From Defluviitalea saccharophila (GTDB lineage: Bacteria > Bacillota > Clostridia > Lachnospirales > Defluviitaleaceae), in the NCBI RefSeq assembly GCF_038396635.1, contig NZ_CP121687.1, positions 124,001-188,000 on the forward strand: a DNA stretch of 64,000 nucleotides, read 5' to 3'. This document shows, in pieces, positions 45,228 through 51,867 of this stretch. Within the stretch, counting starts at the first letter, position 1, and each line of letters starts with the position of its first letter. Under the pieces are notes generated by a model, which made no database searches, was not told where the DNA came from, and saw only the letters and a list, made by a program, of their open reading frames with translations. The translations under genes were made by a program, and so were the position numbers.

Positions 45228-45234
45228 GGGGCAG

Positions 45235-46452
45235 TTAGAGTACTTCAGCAATTTTTACAATAACTTCTACTGCTTTTCTCATGGAATTCACTGAAATATA
45301 TTCGTACCTGCCGTGAAAATTATCACCGCCAGTGAAGATATTAGGGCAGGGAAGACCCATATAGGACAATCTCGAACCATCCGTACCGCCGCGGATAGGT
45401 TTAATTTTAGGTTCAACGCCTACAGTTTTCATTGCATTGAAAGCTCTTTCTACAATGTACATTTTATCTTCCAGCTTTTCTTTCATGTTATAGTATTGAT
45501 CTCTTAATTCCAAATGAACTGTGCCATTGCCATATAACGCATTCATTTTTTCAACAGCCGTTTTTACAAAGTTTTTGCGGTTATTAAAATTATCCATATC
45601 AAAATCGCGAATAATATATACCATTTCAACTTTTTCCACATTGCCGTTGAAACTGTTTAGATGGTAAAAACCTTCATAGCCATCCGTATGGGCGGGGACT
45701 TCTTTCTCTGGGAAAAGCTGAGCAAGCTGAACGCCGATTAATACTGCATTTTTCATTTTGTTTTTCGCAGTGCCGGGATGAACATTTTGCCCGTATATTG
45801 TAATTTTTGCTTGAGCAGCATTAAAATTCTCATACTCCAATTCTCCGAGTAAGCCTCCGTCAATGGTATACGCAAAGTCAGCTCCAAATCTATTTACATC
45901 AAAGAGATCGGCACCTCTGCCTATTTCTTCATCAGGAGTAAAGGCAATGCATATTTTACCGTGTTTAATTTCAGGATGCTGAATAAGATATTCCATTGCA
46001 GTAAGAATTTCTGCAATACCCGCTTTATTATCCGCCCCTAAAAGGGTAGTTCCGTCTGTTGTAATCAAAGTATCTCCTGCACATTGAGCTAAATTAGGAA
46101 AAATCTTAGGAGATAATACAATATTCTTTTCTTTGTTTAGGACGATATCTTCACCATTATAATTTTCTATAATCTGAGGATTAACGTTTTTACCGCTCAT
46201 ATCGGGACTCGTATCCATATGAGCAATGAAGCCTATTACGGGAACATTTTCATTACAATTCGATGGAAGAACTGCCATTACATATCCGTTTTCATCAATG
46301 GTCACATCTTTTAATCCAATTGCTTTACATTCTTCTGCCAACACTTTGCCAAAGTCTAATTGATTTTTTGTACTGGGACAAGTATTGGAGGTTTCATCAG
46401 AAGTAGTATTGTATTTGACATATTTAATAAAGCGTTCAACTAATCGATCCAT
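45235..46452 (-). CDS. pepT: Peptidase T (tripeptide aminopeptidase)
   Basis: 405 residues from ATG 46452 (AAAGGAGT upstream); ATG 46470 has no site. An M20 zinc aminopeptidase that frees the N-terminal residue from tripeptides in the cytosol. Motifs: [57 protein letters not shown], and the terminal [12 protein letters not shown]. Same strand as tyrS, which has its own promoter. Confidence 0.95.
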   Translation of the reverse strand: MDRLVERFIKYVKYNTTSDETSNTCPSTKNQLDFGKVLAEECKAIGLKDVTIDENGYVMAVLPSNCNENVPVIGFIAHMDTSPDMSGKNVNPQIIENYNGEDIVLNKEKNIVLSPKIFPNLAQCAGDTLITTDGTTLLGADNKAGIAEILTAMEYLIQHPEIKHGKICIAFTPDEEIGRGADLFDVNRFGADFAYTIDGGLLGELEYENFNAAQAKITIYGQNVHPGTAKNKMKNAVLIGVQLAQLFPEKEVPAHTDGYEGFYHLNSFNGNVEKVEMVYIIRDFDMDNFNNRKNFVKTAVEKMNALYGNGTVHLELRDQYYNMKEKLEDKMYIVERAFNAMKTVGVEPKIKPIRGGTDGSRLSYMGLPCPNIFTGGDNFHGRYEYISVNSMRKAVEVIVKIAEVL

Positions 46453-46641
46453 TGTAGACTCCTTTTTCATAAATAATTATTTTATTGTAGTATTTTTAAT
46501 AAAAATATTTAATCCTATAATATATTATTTTTCAGTTTTAAAAAATAATTTATAAAAAGTTTATGCAATTTTGCAGGCTATTATAAATAAAAACAGATTT
46601 TACTCGTTATATCTCAAGGAGATAGTAAAATTCATTAAAAG

Positions 46642-46664
46642 TCCCCAGTCGGATGGACTGGGGA
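46642..46664 (-). terminator. Hairpin after P-loop gene, probable terminator
   Basis: TCCCCAGTC / GACTGGGGA, 9 bp with a 5-base loop, followed on the minus strand by a short ACTTTTAA. It is the most GC-rich hairpin in the area. The 46453-46641 remainder is AT-rich with no gene seen. Confidence 0.6.
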
Positions 46665-46684
46665 TCGATATCTCTATATATATT

Positions 46685-47098
46685 TTATGCTATTAAAAAG
46701 GACCTTAAATTTTCGGGGATTTCTTTTTCTTTACAATTCATTCCGATAATAAATTTAACATTATATTTTTCTGATATTTCCTTCAACCTTTCAATAAATG
46801 ATTGTGCTTCTTCTAAAGAGAGACGAGACAATTTCAACAATCCATCGATATACACATAATCAATATCATGGTCTTGAGATAAAATACCACATATAAAACC
46901 ATAAAATTCTTTATACCCAGAAACAGGAAAATCAGTGGTTTCAATAAAACGAATGTTATGATGCAAATCGAAGATATGATCTCGGTCGTTGTCCAGATAT
47001 ACGACATGACCATGACTGGTTTTAGCAGAACGATTGGCCATGTCAATTAAATGCTTGGTTTTTCCTTCACCTTTTTCCCCCGCAATGATTTGTATCAT
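46685..47098 (-). CDS. Small P-loop ATPase, unknown function
   Basis: 137 residues from ATG 47098 (AAGGGGGAG upstream). Walker A is GEKGEGKT at residues 7-14; a Walker B-like strand is DYVYIDGLLKL, followed by a helical SLEEAQSFIERLKEI and FIIGMNC. It is a compact single-domain ATPase resembling the core of RecA/PilT-type proteins and is sometimes labelled PilT-like. No membrane segment or partner gene is visible. Monocistronic. Confidence 0.75.
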   Translation of the reverse strand: MIQIIAGEKGEGKTKHLIDMANRSAKTSHGHVVYLDNDRDHIFDLHHNIRFIETTDFPVSGYKEFYGFICGILSQDHDIDYVYIDGLLKLSRLSLEEAQSFIERLKEISEKYNVKFIIGMNCKEKEIPENLRSFLIA

Positions 47099-47162
47099 AA
47101 GAATCTCCCCCTTTAATATGATTGTACAAATTTATATATAATAATTATATTCTTCTTAAAAT

Positions 47163-47206
47163 TAAAAAAACCTTTTTTAAAAAAATAATTTTTTAAAAAA
47201 GGTCGA
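47163..47206 (-). terminator. A/T-rich terminator after DUF378 gene
   Basis: ACCTTTTTTAAAAAA / TTTTTTAAAAAAGGT, 15-base arms; on the minus strand followed by seven T. Confidence 0.65.
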
Positions 47207-47253
47207 TTTTTTAATTATTTAGCATCAAAAGTAAAGAGTATATTACTCTTATT

Positions 47254-47478
47254 TTATTCTGATCTTCTAACAGATTCATTGTCAATTCTTCCGAATAAAC
47301 TTAACCCGTAAAGACCGGCTAATCCAACTAACGCATAAATGATTCGGCTTAACCAACTGTCCATCCCGCCGAATAAAGTAGCTACCAGGTCAAATTGGAA
47401 AAAGCCAATTAAGCCCCAGTTTATAGCTCCAATTATAATTAATAATAAGGCAATAAAATCTAAAGGTCTCGTTCTCAT
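47254..47478 (-). CDS. DUF378 small membrane protein
   Basis: 74 residues from ATG 47478 (AAAGGGGC upstream). Two membrane helices with the family signature PLDFIALLLIIIGAINWGLIG and RIIYALVGLAGLYGL. Widespread in Firmicutes; function unknown. Confidence 0.92.
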   Translation of the reverse strand: MRTRPLDFIALLLIIIGAINWGLIGFFQFDLVATLFGGMDSWLSRIIYALVGLAGLYGLSLFGRIDNESVRRSE

Positions 47479-47582
47479 AATAAAGCCCCTTTCAATTAAA
47501 TTATAATTCTTTATGGCTTATTTACTATATATAGTGTTTCACTATAACTCATTTTTATTATTGTAAAATTATACCAAGAAAA

Positions 47583-48038
47583 TTAAGGGTTTGTTTTTTG
47601 GACGAGATAGTAGATATACATCGTATCTGTTACAATAATACTTCTTATCTCCAATTGATATTCGCCATCTTTAAATTTTAGAAAACGGCGATTAAGCCCA
47701 TTATAAATTAAATCTACATCGATTTGGTTGAGCTCTTTACCAATCTGATTTTTTAATAAAACTTTTATATATTGATCTATTTCATTTTTCGGAAGAAACT
47801 CTTCATTTTTATTAAGCATAATAGGAGAGATTTGATTTAATACGGGAGTTTCTTTTTTTTGATTGGATTCTTCTAATTTTTTTAATTTAACCCTATGATC
47901 TTCCAATTGGGCAGAAAGATATTCATTTTCATTTATTAGACTTTCAATTTTAGACATATATATAGTATTATAGAATGCTATACCTATAAGAAAGCCAAAG
48001 ATAAAAATCCATAAAACAGAAAAATTTCTCTTTTTCAT
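47583..48038 (-). CDS. ytrI: YtrI-like sporulation membrane protein
   Basis: 151 residues. One N-terminal membrane helix (about 8-27), a coiled coil (30-62) and a small C-terminal domain (NQIDVDLIYNGLNRRFLK ... MYIYYLV). Sequence alone is weak, but its start overlaps the ytrH stop by 4 bases (ATGA) as in the B. subtilis ytrHI operon, where both are SigE-dependent and needed for normal sporulation. Assignment rests mainly on that context plus the helix/coiled-coil layout. Confidence 0.72.
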   Translation of the reverse strand: MKKRNFSVLWIFIFGFLIGIAFYNTIYMSKIESLINENEYLSAQLEDHRVKLKKLEESNQKKETPVLNQISPIMLNKNEEFLPKNEIDQYIKVLLKNQIGKELNQIDVDLIYNGLNRRFLKFKDGEYQLEIRSIIVTDTMYIYYLVQKTNP

Positions 48039-48361
48039 GATTTGTACTCTCCCAAAGCATGAAGAATGACATACCCCATGTGCGCCCCGGCAAAAGCGCT
48101 TAATATGTAGAGGATCTGTTTTACTACTGCCTTAAATTCTCCTTTTAATATGCCTAAGTCTAAAATCTCGAAGGAAGAAAAAGTACCTCCCAAGGCGACA
48201 ATAATTGCCCAAAGCTTAAGCTGTTCTGAAAAAATAAGCATCATTTTAACCGGCTTTTCACCACATAAAATGGCAGCGGTACAGCCTAATAGGGCTCCTC
48301 CCAGTATTACTCCTAAAGCAATAAAAAAGTTATAGACCATTGTATTTAACAGCTTGTTCAT
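48035..48361 (-). CDS. ytrH: Sporulation protein YtrH
   Basis: 108 residues from ATG 48361 (AGGAGTGATT upstream). Three membrane segments with the YtrH pattern FFIALGVILGGALLG, LKLWAIIVALGGTFSS, GILKGEF and ILSAFAGAHMGY. In B. subtilis it is a forespore-engulfing-membrane protein of the SigE regulon. Its presence is good evidence for an endospore former. It is divergent from the M14 peptidase gene. Confidence 0.9.
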   Translation of the reverse strand: MNKLLNTMVYNFFIALGVILGGALLGCTAAILCGEKPVKMMLIFSEQLKLWAIIVALGGTFSSFEILDLGILKGEFKAVVKQILYILSAFAGAHMGYVILHALGEYKS

Positions 48362-48518
48362 ACAATCACTCCTGTTCCAGCACTTCTTATATATTATATG
48401 AATAGAAAATATATTACTTTAGAACCAAATTTTAAATGAAATTGAAAATAAAGAGCACATTTGTATAGTTAACTTGATAAAATAGTATAGTAATGATTAT
48501 TAAAAGTAGGTGAAGCAG

Positions 48519-49787
48519 TTGAGAGTCTTGAGAAAAGGCATGAGAGGTTCTGATGTGGCAGAAATACAAAGCATTTTAAAACTCATAGGATATAATATAG
48601 ACAGTATTGATGGGATTTTCGGTGAAAATACCGAACAGGCAGTCAAGGCTTTTCAAAGAAACAATGGGTTAACTGCGGACGGGGTTATTGGTCCTAGAAC
48701 CTATGAAAAGCTAGAACCCTTTTTGTTAGGATATGCTTTATATACGATTAAGCCTGGAGATACACTTTACAAAATTGCCAATCAATTTTCTACAAGTGTA
48801 TATAGTATAACTACCGCTAATCCCGGGCTCAACCCCTTCTTTTTAAATGTGGGAGAAGAGATCATTGTACCTTTTGGATTTGATGTTGTCCAAACCAATA
48901 TACCGTATACCTATGATGTAATGGAAAAAGATATTAGAGGGTTGGCAATGAGGTATCCCTTTTTAACTGTGGATACGATTGGAAAAAGTGTTGAAGGCAG
49001 AAATCTATATATGATAAAGATAGGGGAAGGACCAAGAGAAGTTTTCTATAATGGAGCGCATCATTCTAACGAATGGATTACTGCACCCGTTTTAATGAAA
49101 TGGATTGAACAATTTTCTAAGGCATTTGCCATGGATGGCATTATAAGAGGATATCCTGCGAGGACTATATGGGAACAAGCCACGATCTATATCGTTCCAA
49201 TGGTAAATCCTGATGGTGTAGAATTGGTTATTAATGGCGTATCTCCGGATAACCCAAGATACAATGAGCTCATTGAATGGAATGATGGCAGCAGTGATTT
49301 TGACAGATGGAAGGCGAATATTAGAGGAGTTGACTTAAATCGCAACTATGACGCATCTTGGGAAGAATTTAAAGAAATGGAAGAAAGTTTAGGAGTGGAT
49401 GGACCAGGACCCTATTTATATGGTGGTCCAAATCCGGAATCCGAGCCAGAATCCAAGGCGGTAGCCGATTTTACAAGAGCACATGATTTTCGCCTGGTAC
49501 TTGCATATCATACCCAGGGAGAAGTCATCTTCTGGACCTATAGAAACCTTCAGCCTTCGGAAGCATTGAAAATAGGAGAGATGTTTGCAGCGGTCAGCGG
49601 ATATACCCTTGATGAACCGGTTGGTGCTGCCCTGTATGCCGGATATAAAGATTGGTTTATCAAAGAATATAGAAGGCCAGGATATACAATCGAGGTAGGA
49701 AGAGGGGAAAATCCATTGCCTATTTCACAATTCGATGAAATCTATGAAGCGAACGAAGAACTTTTGCTATTGGCTGCTTTAGTCTAA
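48519..49787 (+). CDS. M14 carboxypeptidase with peptidoglycan-binding and LysM domains
   Basis: 422 residues from TTG 48519 (TAGGTGA upstream). Domain order: PG_binding_1 (residues 1-68; GMRGSDVAEIQSIL, VIGPRTYEKL), LysM (72-115; YTIKPGDTLYKIANQF), M14 zinc peptidase (125-422) with HSNE metal motif in NGAHHSNEWIT, VDLNRNYDASW, third ligand in LAYHTQGE and catalytic Glu in YTIEVGRGE. It resembles gamma-D-glutamyl-L-diamino-acid endopeptidase I of sporulating bacilli. No signal peptide is visible, so it may act in the mother cell on the cortex, or be released by lysis. Confidence 0.92.
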   Translation: MRVLRKGMRGSDVAEIQSILKLIGYNIDSIDGIFGENTEQAVKAFQRNNGLTADGVIGPRTYEKLEPFLLGYALYTIKPGDTLYKIANQFSTSVYSITTANPGLNPFFLNVGEEIIVPFGFDVVQTNIPYTYDVMEKDIRGLAMRYPFLTVDTIGKSVEGRNLYMIKIGEGPREVFYNGAHHSNEWITAPVLMKWIEQFSKAFAMDGIIRGYPARTIWEQATIYIVPMVNPDGVELVINGVSPDNPRYNELIEWNDGSSDFDRWKANIRGVDLNRNYDASWEEFKEMEESLGVDGPGPYLYGGPNPESEPESKAVADFTRAHDFRLVLAYHTQGEVIFWTYRNLQPSEALKIGEMFAAVSGYTLDEPVGAALYAGYKDWFIKEYRRPGYTIEVGRGENPLPISQFDEIYEANEELLLLAALV

Positions 49788-49833
49788 ATTATTTTACTGA
49801 AATTAAATTAAAAATGTATATAAAATGGATCGA

Positions 49834-49858
49834 AGCTCTCCACATGGAGAGTTTTTTG
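49834..49858 (+). terminator. Terminator after M14 peptidase gene
   Basis: GCTCTCC / GGAGAGT-type stem (CTCTCC-ACAT-GGAGAG) followed by TTTTTTG. Confidence 0.85.
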
Positions 49859-49901
49859 TTATATGGATAATTTCTCCAAATTTCCTATGCGATAAAAAGA
49901 T

Positions 49902-49947
49902 GAAATAAGAAAGTTCGTCCTGCTTAGGACCAAACTTTCTTAATTTC
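49902..49947. repeat. Long imperfect inverted repeat in the M14-csoR gap
   Basis: Arms of about 20 bases (GAAATAAGAAAGTT.GTCCT and AGGAC..AACTTTCTTAATTTC) around GCTT. There is no T run, so it is not a clear terminator; a shorter dyad AGTGGC ... GTCACT follows at 49948-49967. Together with the terminator and a possible promoter (TTGATA 50001, TATAAT 50022) it accounts for the 315-base gap 49788-50102; no gene is seen there. Confidence 0.5.
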
Positions 49948-50102
49948 AGTGGCGAGACGTAGTCACTCTCTTGTTTGTACGATTCGTGCCTGGATTTAGT
50001 TTGATAAAACAATAATTATGTTATAATAGGTTATAGCTAAGATAAAGCAAAGAACTGTTTTCATTTTGTAGAATGAAATTCTTTAGATTAGGAGTGACTG
50101 GT

Positions 50103-50369
50103 TTGATCGAAAAAGATAAAAAGCAAGTATTAAATCTTTTAAAAACTGCAAGAGGACAATTGGATGGCATTATCCGTATGGTTGAAGAAGACAGATACTG
50201 TATAGATATATCCAAACAAATTTTGGCAGTACAGGCATTGCTTAAAAAAAGCAATCTTACCGTATTAAAGCAACATATTCACGGCTGTGTAAGACGTGCC
50301 CTTTTGAATGGCGAAGGAGAAGAAAAAATTGAAGAAATTATCACGATTTTAGACAAATATATGAAATAA
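50103..50369 (+). CDS. csoR: CsoR-type copper-sensing repressor
   Basis: 88 residues from TTG 50103 (AGGAGTG upstream); ATG 50073 has no site. The all-helical CsoR/RcnR fold is clear (LLKTARGQLDGIIRMVEEDRYC, ISKQILAVQALLKK, KQHIHGCVRRAL). The Cu(I) triad Cys33-His58-Cys62 keeps the exact spacing of known CsoR (25 and 4), unlike persulfide sensors that lack the His. It should repress until copper binds. No copA or copZ is adjacent; instead a zinc-ribbon and a YHS protein follow. Confidence 0.9.
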   Translation: MIEKDKKQVLNLLKTARGQLDGIIRMVEEDRYCIDISKQILAVQALLKKSNLTVLKQHIHGCVRRALLNGEGEEKIEEIITILDKYMK

Positions 50370-50468
50370 AATGTACTTGTTCAAGAATTGTTCATAATTT
50401 TTTCATATTTATATATTATAATATACCATGAGCATATTTTATTCTAATGAACAAGGAAGTGAATGGTT

Positions 50469-50639
50469 ATGGAATGCCCTGTGTGTGGAAACCAACGTTT
50501 GGGTATATTAGGAAGAATCAGATATTATTGTCCTCATTGTAATCTTGAAATCGTGGTAAAAGATAGTATACTGGAAATTTATGAAATAAAAGAAGACGGA
50601 GAGTTAATACTTATTAAGCAGCAAAAAAAGGCATCGTAG
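50469..50639 (+). CDS. 56-residue zinc-ribbon protein
   Basis: Short gene from ATG 50469, spaced 8 bases from AGGAAGTGA (in-frame ATG 50463 is too close). The protein begins MECPVCGNQRLGILGRIRYYCPHCN, a four-Cys zinc ribbon (Cys3, Cys6, Cys22, Cys25), then a charged tail of short strands ending KQQKKAS. It is soluble; function unknown. It lies between csoR and the YHS gene, 20 bases before the latter. Confidence 0.75.
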   Translation: MECPVCGNQRLGILGRIRYYCPHCNLEIVVKDSILEIYEIKEDGELILIKQQKKAS

Positions 50640-50659
50640 TGTAGAGAGGAGATCATAAA

Positions 50660-50983
50660 ATGGATATACTTAGTAATCTTTTGTGGATGATTGCAATATG
50701 GTGGATGTTGTCGAGAATGCTTAGAACTGTCAGACTTATTCAGCATCAGAGGCTGCTTCAGGAAAAAAAGGAAAATCAAATGCATTTTGAACAGTCAGAT
50801 ATGCAATCAAACTATAAACAGCAGTCAGAAGTTCCTTTAGAAATGGTTGAAGATCCGGTTTGTGGCAAGTTTGTTGAGAAACATCGGGGGTATCAACTTT
50901 CACGAGGGACAGAGACTTTTTATTTTTGCAGTTGGGATTGCCGTGAAAAATTTATTAAGGAACATTTAAAGCAGCCCGAATAA
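50660..50983 (+). CDS. Membrane-anchored YHS-domain protein
   Basis: 107 residues from ATG 50660 (GAGAGGAG upstream). An N-terminal membrane helix (residues 3-20) and a Gln-rich linker lead to a YHS domain (63-103): EDPVCGKFVEKHRG, FYFCSWDCREKFIKEH. YHS domains bind metal through their Cys residues and occur in copper ATPases and oxygenase systems. Probably a metal-binding protein facing the cytoplasm; topology not certain. A terminator spans its stop. Confidence 0.85.
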   Translation: MDILSNLLWMIAIWWMLSRMLRTVRLIQHQRLLQEKKENQMHFEQSDMQSNYKQQSEVPLEMVEDPVCGKFVEKHRGYQLSRGTETFYFCSWDCREKFIKEHLKQPE

Positions 50984-50998
50984 GTGGGGCTGCTTTTT
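50970..50998 (+). terminator. Terminator spanning the YHS gene stop
   Basis: AGCAGCCC / GGGGCTGCT stem whose loop contains the stop codon, followed by TTTT. Confidence 0.85.
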
Positions 50999-51031
50999 GA
51001 TCATAATACTAATAAAAAAGGGAGTGGCAAA

Positions 51032-51793
51032 ATGAAGAAAATTGCCATTGTAACAGGCGCTTCCTCAGGTCTGGGGAAGGACTTTGTCAGACAGCTGGAC
51101 AGAAAATATGAATTAGACGAAATCTGGATGATTGCTCGAAGAAAAGAAAAAATGAAGAAATTAGCTCACAGCCTAAAAAACTCAAAGGGAGTAGTCATTG
51201 GAGCAGATTTATCACGACGAGAAGAAATAAATAAAGTTATTAATAAATTAAATGATGAAAAGCCAAGAGTGTTATTTCTTGTGAACAGTGCTGGCTTTGG
51301 AAAAATTGGATCATTTATTGAATTAGGGTTAGATGAGCAGCTGGATATGATCGATTTAAATATTAAAGCACTGACAGCCATGACATATAACGTCCTTCCT
51401 TATATGAGCAAGGGCTCTAAAATTATTCAAATTGCTTCTTCGGCAGCTTTTTTGCCACAGCCGGGATTTAATATTTATTCAGCTACGAAAGCATATGTTT
51501 TTCATTTCAGCAAGGCTTTGGGCATTGAACTCAAAAATAAAGGCATCGGAGTGTTGGCGGTATGTCCCGGTCCGGTGAAAACAGAATTTTTTAAAGTGGC
51601 ATCTTCGAAAGGAAAACCTTTAGATTGGAAGTCTAAGTTTATGGTTCAATCAAAGGATGTAGTGGCTCAGGCATTAAAAGATTCAGAACAAAATAAGATG
51701 GAATCTGTTTATGGAGTCACAATGAAGTTGTTTAAGATTGTTTCAAGAATCATTCCCCATAGGATGATTTTAAAGATGTTTAAATGGAATTAA
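51032..51793 (+). CDS. Short-chain dehydrogenase/reductase
   Basis: 253 residues from ATG 51032 (GGGAGTGG upstream). Classical SDR: cofactor loop TGASSGLGKDF, NSAG (VNSAGFG), Ser of SSAAF and the YSATKAY catalytic Tyr-x3-Lys. An NAD(P)H-dependent oxidoreductase of the DltE/YqjQ type; substrate unknown. No membrane segment. Confidence 0.93.
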   Translation: MKKIAIVTGASSGLGKDFVRQLDRKYELDEIWMIARRKEKMKKLAHSLKNSKGVVIGADLSRREEINKVINKLNDEKPRVLFLVNSAGFGKIGSFIELGLDEQLDMIDLNIKALTAMTYNVLPYMSKGSKIIQIASSAAFLPQPGFNIYSATKAYVFHFSKALGIELKNKGIGVLAVCPGPVKTEFFKVASSKGKPLDWKSKFMVQSKDVVAQALKDSEQNKMESVYGVTMKLFKIVSRIIPHRMILKMFKWN

Positions 51794-51867
51794 GTATATC
51801 ATTTATGTATTGGTATATACTTTATTAGAGAATTTAAAACAACAATAGAAATATAGGAGATGAATAT

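Noticed and set aside
47163-47206. A/T palindrome as a possible mobile-element end
   Set aside because: No partner repeat, target duplication or transposase; position and T run fit a terminator for the DUF378 gene.
48370-48425. SigE-type promoter for ytrH (CATATAAT as -10)
   Set aside because: A matching -35 element at the right distance could not be found; AT-rich DNA makes chance matches likely.
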